Below are positions 1 to 5,613 of a stretch of DNA of 12,493 nucleotides, piece by piece (the stretch's first letter is position 1; the number at the start of each line of letters is the position of its first letter). The DNA is taken from NCBI GenBank assembly GCA_030635365.1, contig DAOVYZ010000034.1, forward strand, positions 1 through 12,493. The letters run 5' to 3'. A program made the position numbers and the translations under genes. The notes beneath the pieces are model-generated. The model saw nothing but the letters and a program-made list of their open reading frames with translations, was not told the DNA's origin and made no database searches. This DNA comes from Bacteroidales bacterium. Its GTDB lineage: Bacteria; Bacteroidota; Bacteroidia; Bacteroidales; UBA12077.

Positions 1-192
1 AAAACAAGATTTGAAAGGTGGAAAAATGTAGAAAAAATATTTAATATAGTAAATGAAAAAACGATTAAAGGAAAACATATTCTTCTTGTTGATGATATAG
101 TTACCACAGGATCAACCTTGGAGGCTTGTTCAAATGCAATATTGGAAATTAAAAATACTAGTGTAAGTATTGCTGCAATAGCTGTAGCTTAG
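1..192 (+). CDS. ComF family phosphoribosyltransferase, C-terminal fragment
   Basis: This is the last 63 codons of a gene whose start lies left of the window; the frame is open from base 1 to a TAG at 190-192. The fragment contains the PRPP-binding signature of type I phosphoribosyltransferases, ILLVDDIVTTGSTL (about residues 27-40 of the fragment), where the two Asp and the TTGST loop contact the ribose and phosphate of PRPP. The upstream RFERWKNVEKIF stretch and the end directly after the Rossmann-like strand (VSIAAIAVA) fit the ComF/GntX group of amidophosphoribosyltransferase-like proteins, usually about 230 residues long. ComF is needed for DNA uptake in some naturally competent bacteria, but in Bacteroidota its role is mostly untested. 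Another PRTase family cannot be excluded from the C-terminus alone. It converges on ubiX, with stops 8 bases apart. Confidence 0.8.
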   Translation, partial: KTRFERWKNVEKIFNIVNEKTIKGKHILLVDDIVTTGSTLEACSNAILEIKNTSVSIAAIAVA

Positions 193-201
193 TCCAGCTA
201 T
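178..201. terminator. Possible hairpin between convergent comF-like gene and ubiX
   Basis: A perfect 7-bp inverted repeat (ATAGCTG at 178-184 and CAGCTAT at 195-201, 10-base loop) spans the stop codon of the ComF-like gene and reaches the ubiX stop. A T-rich stretch (TTCTTTCC, then CTTTTTG) follows on the plus strand, but there is no clean U-run directly after the stem. It could be a weak terminator for the plus-strand gene. The stem lies largely in coding sequence, so chance is a real alternative. Confidence 0.3.
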
Positions 202-764
202 CATTCTTTCCATCTTTTTGCATTTATTTCGAAATTAGCTAAATCCAGAATCCTGTCCACTACTGTCAATGCTAATTCGTCAATATTTTTTGGTTTGCTA
301 TAAAATGATGGAGTAGCAGGGCACACAAGGCCACCAGCCTTAATTAAAGTTTTCATATTCTTTACATGAACCAGATTATAAGGAGTTTCACGAGGAACTA
401 AAATTAGTTTTCTTTTTTCCTTTAAAATAACATCTGCAGCTCTAATAATTAAATCATCAGAAGTGCCATTGGCTATTCTGCCAATCGTTCCCATAGAACA
501 AGGACAAATTATCATAGTATCATATTGTGCAGATCCCGAAGCAAAAGGAGCATAAAAGTCATTCGTTTCATATTCCTTAAACGGGTAATCATTAAAAGAT
601 ATATTATCCAATTCGTATTCCCATATATCTTTCGCATTTTTTGAAAATATCATTCCCAAATCAGAAAATTGATCCTGTATAGATGTGAGTTTATCTAATA
701 GCAATTTTGCATAAATAGCACCACTTGCACCGGTAACAGCTAATACAATTTTTCTTTTTTTCAT
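201..764 (-). CDS. ubiX: UbiX family flavin prenyltransferase
   Basis: The 187-residue product has the normal length for UbiX, the cytoplasmic enzyme that joins a dimethylallyl group to FMN to make prenylated FMN, the cofactor of UbiD-type decarboxylases. Visible family features are the N-terminal FMN-binding loop AVTGASGAIYA (9-19), the IICPCSMGTIGRIANG segment (85-100), RAADVILKEKRKLILVPRETP (108-128) and the C-terminal GLVCPATPSFYSKP (145-158). The family often uses the last region to contact flavin and prenyl phosphate. No UbiD partner is in the window; in Bacteroidota the cofactor could serve a menaquinone-pathway or aromatic-acid decarboxylase encoded elsewhere (inference). The ATG at 764-762 overlaps the stop of the upstream outer-membrane protein gene (ATGA), so the two are probably co-transcribed and possibly translationally coupled. 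Confidence 0.93.
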   Translation of the reverse strand: MKKRKIVLAVTGASGAIYAKLLLDKLTSIQDQFSDLGMIFSKNAKDIWEYELDNISFNDYPFKEYETNDFYAPFASGSAQYDTMIICPCSMGTIGRIANGTSDDLIIRAADVILKEKRKLILVPRETPYNLVHVKNMKTLIKAGGLVCPATPSFYSKPKNIDELALTVVDRILDLANFEINAKRWKE

Positions 765-1375
765 TTTTTATCGAAATTTGCTAATTGATAATAAACGGTA
801 AAAGTTAATACATTGTTATATTGGCCTCTGTTCAAAAAAAATGTTTGATCTCCCGGGTGAGCTCTAACAGGAAATATTGAATAATTGAATCGGACATTAA
901 AAAATAATTTCTCAATTATTTTATATTCTACTCCAGCCAATCCTGAAAATTCAAATTTGTCAAAAGCCGGATCAGCAGGTTCGTCGCCAACTGCATCTTT
1001 ATCTTCGGTCGATTTTTGAAGGTAACCAACAGCTAAACCAATATTTGCTGTAAACCTATTCAAGAATTTGTATTTAAAAAAAACAGGCATTTCAATATAA
1101 TTTAGTTTAGACAAATAAAAAGTACCTCTATCTTCATTATCCGATTTACTTCCTTTTTGAACATACCTTATTTCTAATTGAGCATCAATGTGTTTATTAA
1201 GTTTAGCATTTGTATAAACTCCAAAGGACAATCCTGCCTTATGGTAACCATCCCAATTATCACCATCAAGTTGCGAAGCAGATAATCCTCCTAATATACC
1301 TCCCCCAAAGGTTTGAGAAAACATATTTAATGATGTAACAAAGAAAATTACTAAAAAGAAATTAAACTTATTCAT
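761..1375 (-). CDS. Small outer-membrane beta-barrel protein (OMP_b-brl_2 / PorT-like)
   Basis: A 204-residue protein with an N-terminal signal peptide (hydrophobic NFFLVIFFVTSLNMF, likely cleaved near residue 20, before QTFGGG). The remainder alternates polar and hydrophobic residues in the pattern of an 8-stranded barrel. The opening GLSASQLDGDNWDGYHKAGLS and the central LNYIEMPVFFKYKF are hallmarks of the large Bacteroidota 'porin family / outer membrane beta-barrel' group. The end (VLTFTVYYQLA) looks like a last barrel strand, followed by a short charged tail. Automatic annotation often calls such proteins PorT, but this one shows no feature that specifically ties it to the T9SS PorT component, so that name is not assigned. 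It is the first gene of a two-gene unit with ubiX (4-base overlap). No functional link between a barrel protein and a flavin prenyltransferase is evident. Confidence 0.82.
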   Translation of the reverse strand: MNKFNFFLVIFFVTSLNMFSQTFGGGILGGLSASQLDGDNWDGYHKAGLSFGVYTNAKLNKHIDAQLEIRYVQKGSKSDNEDRGTFYLSKLNYIEMPVFFKYKFLNRFTANIGLAVGYLQKSTEDKDAVGDEPADPAFDKFEFSGLAGVEYKIIEKLFFNVRFNYSIFPVRAHPGDQTFFLNRGQYNNVLTFTVYYQLANFDKK

Positions 1376-1426
1376 AGGAAATCAATATTAACATTTGAAG
1401 ATAAAAATAATTAAAATTTTATACTA

Positions 1427-1585
1427 AGAGCCTGTTTAAATTTTGTTTTGATAAATTATTATAGCATGTTTTTTGTCAGGTCAAGGCATTTTTGAGCCGC
1501 ATAGCCGGGGTTACGTGGCAAAAAAGAACAGCCACAAAGGCACCAAGACTCAAAATTTACACTAAAATCAACATTAGCCTTTGTG
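1427..1585. repeat. Putative dispersed intergenic repeat (REP/MITE-like)
   Basis: This stretch differs from the surrounding AT-rich DNA. It starts with AGAGCCTGTTTAAATTTTG. GTTTAAATTTTG (1434-1445) is matched in inverted orientation by CAAAATTTACAC at 1551-1562 (11 of 12). Inside is a GC-richer stem-loop (1496-1519). A perfect 9-bp inverted repeat, CACAAAGGC (1533-1541) and GCCTTTGTG (1577-1585), overlaps the right end. Motifs like 'GCCACAAAGGCAC' and 'GAGCCGCATAGC' resemble multicopy intergenic sequences I associate with Bacteroidota genomes, but copy number cannot be judged from one window. No transposase is present, so if mobile it would be non-autonomous. Boundaries are approximate. Confidence 0.45.
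1496..1519. repeat. GC-rich imperfect stem-loop inside the intergenic repeat
   Basis: GCCGCATAGC (1496-1505) can pair with GTTACGTGGC (1510-1519) across a CGGG loop. Nine of ten positions pair when G-U is allowed, with one A-C mismatch, in the plus-strand transcript. It is flanked by GGCATTTTTGA on the left and AAAAAAG on the right. This is not a standard intrinsic terminator because no U-run follows on the plus strand; on the minus strand a short TTTTTTGC precedes it. It resembles the core of REP-type elements. Confidence 0.5.
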
Positions 1586-1716
1586 ATTTATTTGGAATTT
1601 ATTATTTGTATTTTGGGTTTTTAATTAAATCATTGTAATTCAATAAGTTTAAGATTTATGAATAATTTTTGTCATGTACTAAGATGAATATGTTAACATA
1701 TTTTTTCACCCTGGCT

Positions 1717-1746
1717 ATTGTACACAATTATATTTTAGTATATTTT
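1717..1746 (+). promoter_or_regulatory. Candidate Bacteroidota-type promoter for the Omp28-like gene
   Basis: ATTG at 1717-1720 (one change from the -33 TTTG) is followed after 18 bases by TATATTTT at 1739-1746 (seven of eight to TAnnTTTG). This places a likely start about 25 bases upstream of the ATG at 1779. The -7 box lies in the second copy of a tandem TATATTTTAG repeat, so an alternative box exists 10 bases upstream. In sequence this AT-rich a chance match is possible. Confidence 0.4.
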
Positions 1747-1778
1747 AGCACAATTGTAACCTTAAAACTTATTAAATT

Positions 1779-2789
1779 ATGAAAAATTTTATTACACTGA
1801 ACGTTATTTCATTATTCTTGCTTTTTATTGTTTCATGCGACAAAGAGTCTACAACTGTTAAAATAACAATTAGCACAGATAAAGAATTCATCATTGGAGA
1901 TGGAGTAGAAACAATTACATTTACCGTGACTACAGAAGAAGGCCTGGACGTTACAGCAAATTGTACTTTTAAAGTTAATGGAGAAGCTATTGCAACAAAT
2001 TCATGTCAATCTACTGTTATAGGAAAGAGTAATTGTGTGGCTGAATATGAAACAGTAGAAAGTAATAAAGTGAAATTTAATGTAAAAGAACTCCCTATTT
2101 TTGTAAAAAACATTCTTGTTGAAAACTATACTGCAGTTTGGTGTGGTTATTGCCCAAGGGTTCATGATGCTATTATTTATGCTCTCGGGAAAAGTGAAAA
2201 TGTAATACCTGTTGCAATACATGGTAGTTCTGATCCTTTTTACTTTACTTCAATAAATGGTTTAAAGAATACTTTTGGAGTTGAGGGTTATCCTACTGCT
2301 ATGATTGACAGATACTATAGTTGGCCATATCCTGAAGAATATCTGGGATTAAATACCGCTTTAAATTCAAATGCAGCACTTGGATTAGCGATAACATCTG
2401 AAATTTCCGGTGATGATATTATCGCAAATGTAAAAGTTAAGTTTGGTAAAACATTTACAAATGATCTAAAAATTGTTGTTTGTTTAGTAGAAAGCGATTT
2501 AATTGCTGATCAAACAAATTATTATAATGATGGTAGAGGTGATCCAATTAAAGATTATGAACATGATAATGTTCTTCGCAAGTTTGAAACTGATTTATTT
2601 GGAGATGCAATTCCTAGTGCGGAAACAACTAAAGATACCGAATATACAAAAACGTATACTTTTAGTGCAGGAAGTTATGTTAAAGACAAATGTACAATTA
2701 TTGCTTATGTTGTTAATTCAAACAAGAAAGCACTAAATACACAAGATGTTATAGTTCCGGGATCACAAGATTATCAATTATTACCTTAA
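1779..2789 (+). CDS. Omp28-like lipoprotein with a thioredoxin-type CxxC domain
   Basis: 336 residues. The N-terminus is a lipoprotein signal (hydrophobic 8-17, then FIVSC, Cys20 lipidated). Asp21 and Glu23 follow the Cys; acidic residues here are part of the surface-export signal of some Bacteroidota lipoproteins, so surface exposure is possible but unproven. Residues about 26-103 look like an Ig-like beta domain (KITISTDKEFIIGDGVETI). From about 110 there is a thioredoxin-like domain: LVENYTAVWCGYCPR with Cys122 and Cys125 in the active-site position, and GVEGYPT (167-173) supplying the cis-proline. This arrangement matches the Omp28-related outer-membrane protein family. The C-terminal third (about 205-336) is beta-rich and contains NDGRGDPIKDYEHDNVLRKF, typical of the family. 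Role: probably an extracytoplasmic thiol or disulfide protein; the substrate is unknown. It faces a unit encoding a second thioredoxin and a barrel protein. Confidence 0.82.
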   Translation: MKNFITLNVISLFLLFIVSCDKESTTVKITISTDKEFIIGDGVETITFTVTTEEGLDVTANCTFKVNGEAIATNSCQSTVIGKSNCVAEYETVESNKVKFNVKELPIFVKNILVENYTAVWCGYCPRVHDAIIYALGKSENVIPVAIHGSSDPFYFTSINGLKNTFGVEGYPTAMIDRYYSWPYPEEYLGLNTALNSNAALGLAITSEISGDDIIANVKVKFGKTFTNDLKIVVCLVESDLIADQTNYYNDGRGDPIKDYEHDNVLRKFETDLFGDAIPSAETTKDTEYTKTYTFSAGSYVKDKCTIIAYVVNSNKKALNTQDVIVPGSQDYQLLP

Positions 2790-2799
2790 TAAAATATAA

Positions 2800-2830
2800 A
2801 GGAGGTTTGTTTTTAAATAAACAACCTCCT
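2800..2830. terminator. Bidirectional intrinsic terminator between Omp28-like gene and DUF6029-like gene
   Basis: AGGAGGTTTGTTT on the left pairs with AAACAACCTCCT on the right around a TTAAAT-type loop, with one unpaired T in the left arm. AT-rich runs lie on both sides (CAATTTTAATATTTTTT on the plus side, TTTATATTTTATT reading the minus strand). It sits 10 bases after the stop of the plus gene and 23 bases after the stop of the minus gene, where a shared terminator for convergent genes would be expected. Confidence 0.8.
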
Positions 2831-2853
2831 CAATTTTAATATTTTTTAAAGTT

Positions 2854-4437
2854 TTAAAACGAAGTAGTAATTGATAAACTAACTCCGGTATAAGCTTCAA
2901 CCATATTACAAACTCCTCCAACACATTCTAGTCCTTCTTTGTGGCGTCCACCAGAAAGTAAGAAGCGCGTAACACCTCTTGCATAACTAAATCCTGCATT
3001 TACATAATGCTTTTTTGTTTCGCCATAATTATACATTTCCGAAGCAAATATTGACCAATGCGGAGCCAAACTATATTCTAACAGTCCATAAATCCAATTC
3101 TTATCATCTTGCTCAGTCCATAAATGTTGAACTTCTGCACGAATTGATGATTTGTAACTGAATTTGTATTGCAGGTCAACAACTGCAATATCTGAGTTTA
3201 TGATATAATCGCCTCCTGAAATAATTGCATCCTTATTATATTGCATGTTAAAATACGTGAATACAGTTTTAAATTTTTTCGAGAATTTCTTCTCAATTTC
3301 TATATTAAAATCCTGAAATAATATTTTATCTCCAACTGACAGGAATTTCTGATATCCTGATCCTTGAACGTCCAGATTTTTGTAATAAGAGAAATTAGCT
3401 GATATTTTTGTGCCATATTTCCCTCCTAAAAATGAATTCTTTTTTAATCGGTAAAATAAATCAATTTGACCCCCAATTTCACCTTTTGCCATAGCACCAT
3501 ATGGGTGTAAATTTGCTAAAGCATATTTATGTTGACGGGTTAAGGCCGGTAAATAGTTTAGCAATAATGCTTGATTTATTGCTTCTCTTTCAGATCTGAA
3601 CTCCATATTTTTTATACATCTGAAATTAACATTAATACCAATATTTTTACCTATCAACGAAGGGGATATTAACAAAGCATTTCCAATTTCTTGCGAATTA
3701 GAATTTCCCATTGTAGGTTCAACATCTTTTTCAACAAATTCAGAGTAAAGGCTAAAAGCACCAGACTCTATATTCATTCTTGCCGCATAGGCTTCAACAG
3801 TTTTGGGGTAATCTTCAACAGTTCCTGTATAATCCTGGTATCTGCTAATCCAGCTACCCCCAAGTTGGATATTAGAGCTGCTTTCATTAATACCGAATAA
3901 TGGCAATAAGCTTGCTTCACCATCAAAACCTCTTACAGTACCATCACCATTTTTAAGGTATTTTCGTTGTTTACCCCAAATGGCTTTAAATCGTAAATAA
4001 TTAAGAGGAGTAAATTCAACTTTAACACCATCCATTGCAGTATTTAGGCCAATACCTCGTTCTTCATACGACCTGAAAATTAATCCACTACCAAATTGAT
4101 CATAGAAATTACCAACTGTAACATTTAAGAGGTCATTTGTAAATTGAACGTATTTAAAAACAAATTCATTTCCTTCAAGTAAAGGGTCAAATCCAATAAG
4201 AGGCCCAAGGTAAGCTTCGTATTGAATACCTGCTGCAAAATTGCCATTTCTGTAATCCAGCTTCATATAATTATTTGATCCAATTTTATTCTCCGGTTGC
4301 AATGCTCCAATTGCATTATCGTTGAAATAATAAACATTATTTGATTCAAAACTGCCAGACAAGTTTCCATTTAACAATTGTCCAAACGATACATTTACCA
4401 TAAACAGGCAAAATGTAATAAATAAAATACGCTTCAT
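2854..4437 (-). CDS. DUF6029-like outer-membrane beta-barrel protein
   Basis: 527 residues with a signal peptide (KRILFITFCLFMVNVSFG, cleaved near 19-20 before QLLNGN) and repeated amphipathic beta strands ending in SLSITTSF, a terminal aromatic residue as in many outer-membrane barrels. The segment VTVGNFYDQFGSGLIFRSYEERGIG (106-130) and the following AMDGVKVEFTPLNYLRFKAIWG match what I recognise as the Bacteroidota DUF6029 family, which has no established function. Apart from a signal-peptide Cys and Cys274, the only cysteines are Cys505 and Cys510 in a CVGGVC motif close to the C-terminus (codons at 2923-2925 and 2908-2910), probably in the last loop of the barrel. The gene lies 37 bases downstream of the TlpA-type gene on the same strand and is likely in its operon. 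A tie between this cysteine pair and the two thioredoxin-like neighbours is attractive but inferred. Confidence 0.72.
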   Translation of the reverse strand: MKRILFITFCLFMVNVSFGQLLNGNLSGSFESNNVYYFNDNAIGALQPENKIGSNNYMKLDYRNGNFAAGIQYEAYLGPLIGFDPLLEGNEFVFKYVQFTNDLLNVTVGNFYDQFGSGLIFRSYEERGIGLNTAMDGVKVEFTPLNYLRFKAIWGKQRKYLKNGDGTVRGFDGEASLLPLFGINESSSNIQLGGSWISRYQDYTGTVEDYPKTVEAYAARMNIESGAFSLYSEFVEKDVEPTMGNSNSQEIGNALLISPSLIGKNIGINVNFRCIKNMEFRSEREAINQALLLNYLPALTRQHKYALANLHPYGAMAKGEIGGQIDLFYRLKKNSFLGGKYGTKISANFSYYKNLDVQGSGYQKFLSVGDKILFQDFNIEIEKKFSKKFKTVFTYFNMQYNKDAIISGGDYIINSDIAVVDLQYKFSYKSSIRAEVQHLWTEQDDKNWIYGLLEYSLAPHWSIFASEMYNYGETKKHYVNAGFSYARGVTRFLLSGGRHKEGLECVGGVCNMVEAYTGVSLSITTSF

Positions 4438-4474
4438 TGTTTAGTTTTTAGGTACGATTAAAAGGATTGTTTAA

Positions 4475-4957
4475 TTACAATGATTGAATTTTTTCGAATA
4501 GCTCATATTCATCGCCAACTGTATAACCGGAATGCTGATAAACTATTTCACCCTTTGAATTAATTATAAGAATATATGGAATTAAACTAATATTAAGAGC
4601 CCTTTTTAAATCTTGATTACTATCTAAGTAAAAATCAAAAGGCCATCCTTTACCTGCAACAAGAGATTTTACTCTGCTGCTTGACCGTGAGTCGTCTGTT
4701 GAAACAGCAATAAATTTGAATGGTTTTTCTTCTTTCCAGTCATCATATTGTTCCGAAACATTTTCTAATTCTATTAAGCAAGGCTTACACCATGTGGCCC
4801 AGAAACTGATTACAACAGGCATTTCGTCATCTACAAATGATTGAGCAGAAACAATTTGCCCCTGTAAATCTTTAACATTAACATTTGGCAACTTTTTTTG
4901 AGCATTAACTTCAAAAAATAGTAATCCCAATACATAAAAAATCAATAAAGTTTTCAT
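4475..4957 (-). CDS. TlpA-family periplasmic thiol-disulfide oxidoreductase
   Basis: A short secreted thioredoxin of 160 residues. A signal peptide (KTLLIFYVLGLLFFEVNA) is likely cleaved after residue 19 or 20. The mature part is a compact thioredoxin fold: PVVISFWATWCKPCLIELE (47-65) holds the redox pair Cys57 and Cys60, KFIAVSTDD (81-89) is the next strand, and SLIPYILIINSKGEIVYQHSG (124-144) carries the cis-proline (Pro127) expected opposite the active site. No membrane anchor beyond the signal peptide and no lipobox Cys is visible, so it is probably soluble in the periplasm. In this family, reduced TlpA-like proteins usually reduce disulfides in cytochrome c maturation or other client proteins; no cytochrome gene is nearby. 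It is the first gene of the unit with the DUF6029-like gene, which may be its client or partner (inference). Confidence 0.9.
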   Translation of the reverse strand: MKTLLIFYVLGLLFFEVNAQKKLPNVNVKDLQGQIVSAQSFVDDEMPVVISFWATWCKPCLIELENVSEQYDDWKEEKPFKFIAVSTDDSRSSSRVKSLVAGKGWPFDFYLDSNQDLKRALNISLIPYILIINSKGEIVYQHSGYTVGDEYELFEKIQSL

Positions 4958-5229
4958 AATTTAAAAGGTTTTGGTTTGTAAGGTTTTAATAATAAATGTT
5001 TTGGTGTATAAAAAATTTATACTTTAAGGGTCTAAAAATATAAATATTATTAAAACAAAAAAATTTGAGATGATTTAATTAAAACAGGTTTTTGCTAAAA
5101 TGCTATAGCTTAACACTTAAGCTTAATGTTATATTTAAGCTTTATTAATAAACTTTAACACTTTTTCTGCGTATAGTAAATTATAGTTTTAGTTATTTTG
5201 TATATTCGTAGCAAATAACATTTTTGTGT
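4958..5229. other. 272-base divergent intergenic region (TlpA-type gene / T9SS-domain gene)
   Basis: AT-rich and non-coding. It contains a perfect 8-bp inverted repeat, AAGCTTAA (5119-5126) and TTAAGCTT (5135-5142), with an 8-base spacer. A direct repeat AAGGTTTT lies close to the TlpA-type start (within 4963-4990). TATATTCG (5201-5208), one change from the -7 consensus TAnnTTTG, lies 21 bases upstream of the ATG at 5230, but I see no matching -33 TTTG. Promoters for both flanking genes must lie here. Confidence 0.5.
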
Positions 5230-5613
5230 ATGAGAAATTTTTTACTCCTTATAATATCAACATTTATATTTAGTGTTTCATTTGCTAATGAATATAATGG
5301 ATTAAACAATCCCTTAGGAAATGAATTCCAAAGTGATACTAATAAAGTTAATTTTTACGAATTACAAAAATTAAAATTATATCCTATCCCGGCTTCAACG
5401 CATCTTTACATTGATTATAATATAATTTTTGTGAAAGAAGCAAAACTTCAAATTTACAACTCAATAGGTGCAATTGTGTTTACAAAAACCTTACTGGAAA
5501 AACGAGACAAAATTAAAATCTCAGTAGCTGAATTTGAAAACGGATTATATTTTTGTTCATTAAAGATTGATGGAAACCTTCTAAATACCAGAAAAATCCT
5601 GATTAATCATTAA
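5230..5613 (+). CDS. Small secreted protein consisting mainly of a T9SS type A sorting domain
   Basis: 127 residues from the ATG at 5230; an in-frame TTG two codons earlier is a poorer start. The signal peptide is RNFLLLIISTFIFSVSFA (cleaved about 19, before NEYNG). A short polar linker (20-48) follows, then the type IX secretion C-terminal sorting domain: LYPIPASTHLYIDY (50-63), LQIYNSIGAIVF (73-84), the FENGLYF turn (102-108) and the closing RKILINH (121-127). This matches the family pattern of a YPNPA-like start, a G-lY-f motif and a basic, hydrophobic end. Such domains normally direct large cargo across the outer membrane and are cleaved off. Here almost no cargo precedes it, so the protein may be a minimal secreted peptide, a remnant of a larger gene, or a protein using the fold for something else. 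It overlaps the sirtuin gene tail-to-tail by 11 bases. Confidence 0.82.
   Translation: MRNFLLLIISTFIFSVSFANEYNGLNNPLGNEFQSDTNKVNFYELQKLKLYPIPASTHLYIDYNIIFVKEAKLQIYNSIGAIVFTKTLLEKRDKIKISVAEFENGLYFCSLKIDGNLLNTRKILINH

Larger units (their letters stand above)
1376..1778. other. 403-base intergenic region between divergent OMP and Omp28-like genes
   Basis: I find no convincing coding frame in this gap. The left part (about 1425-1590) carries a stem-loop and inverted repeats listed separately. The middle (about 1590-1700) is featureless AT-rich sequence. The right end holds a tandem 10-mer TATATTTTAG at 1729-1738 and 1739-1748, overlapping a candidate promoter for the Omp28-like gene, and a short palindrome ACAATTGT just downstream. 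It must also hold the promoter for the minus-strand OMP-ubiX unit, which I could not locate confidently. Confidence 0.7.

Noticed and set aside
761..1375. Assigning the small barrel protein as the T9SS component PorT
   Set aside because: Sequence features match the broad OMP_b-brl_2 group, not PorT specifically; proximity to a T9SS cargo-type gene about 4 kb away is not evidence.
2001..2222. 73-codon open frame on the minus strand inside the Omp28-like gene
   Set aside because: It lies fully opposite a gene with clear family motifs; its translation is rich in Tyr, Phe and Ile with no recognisable domain, as expected of an antisense shadow.
2503..2736. 77-codon plus-strand frame overlapping the end of the Omp28-like gene
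   Set aside because: An alternate reading of real coding sequence; the Met/Ile/Leu-rich translation has no signal or domain.
3691..3900. 69-codon plus-strand frame opposite the DUF6029-like gene
   Set aside because: A shadow of a long secreted-barrel frame, with no supporting features.
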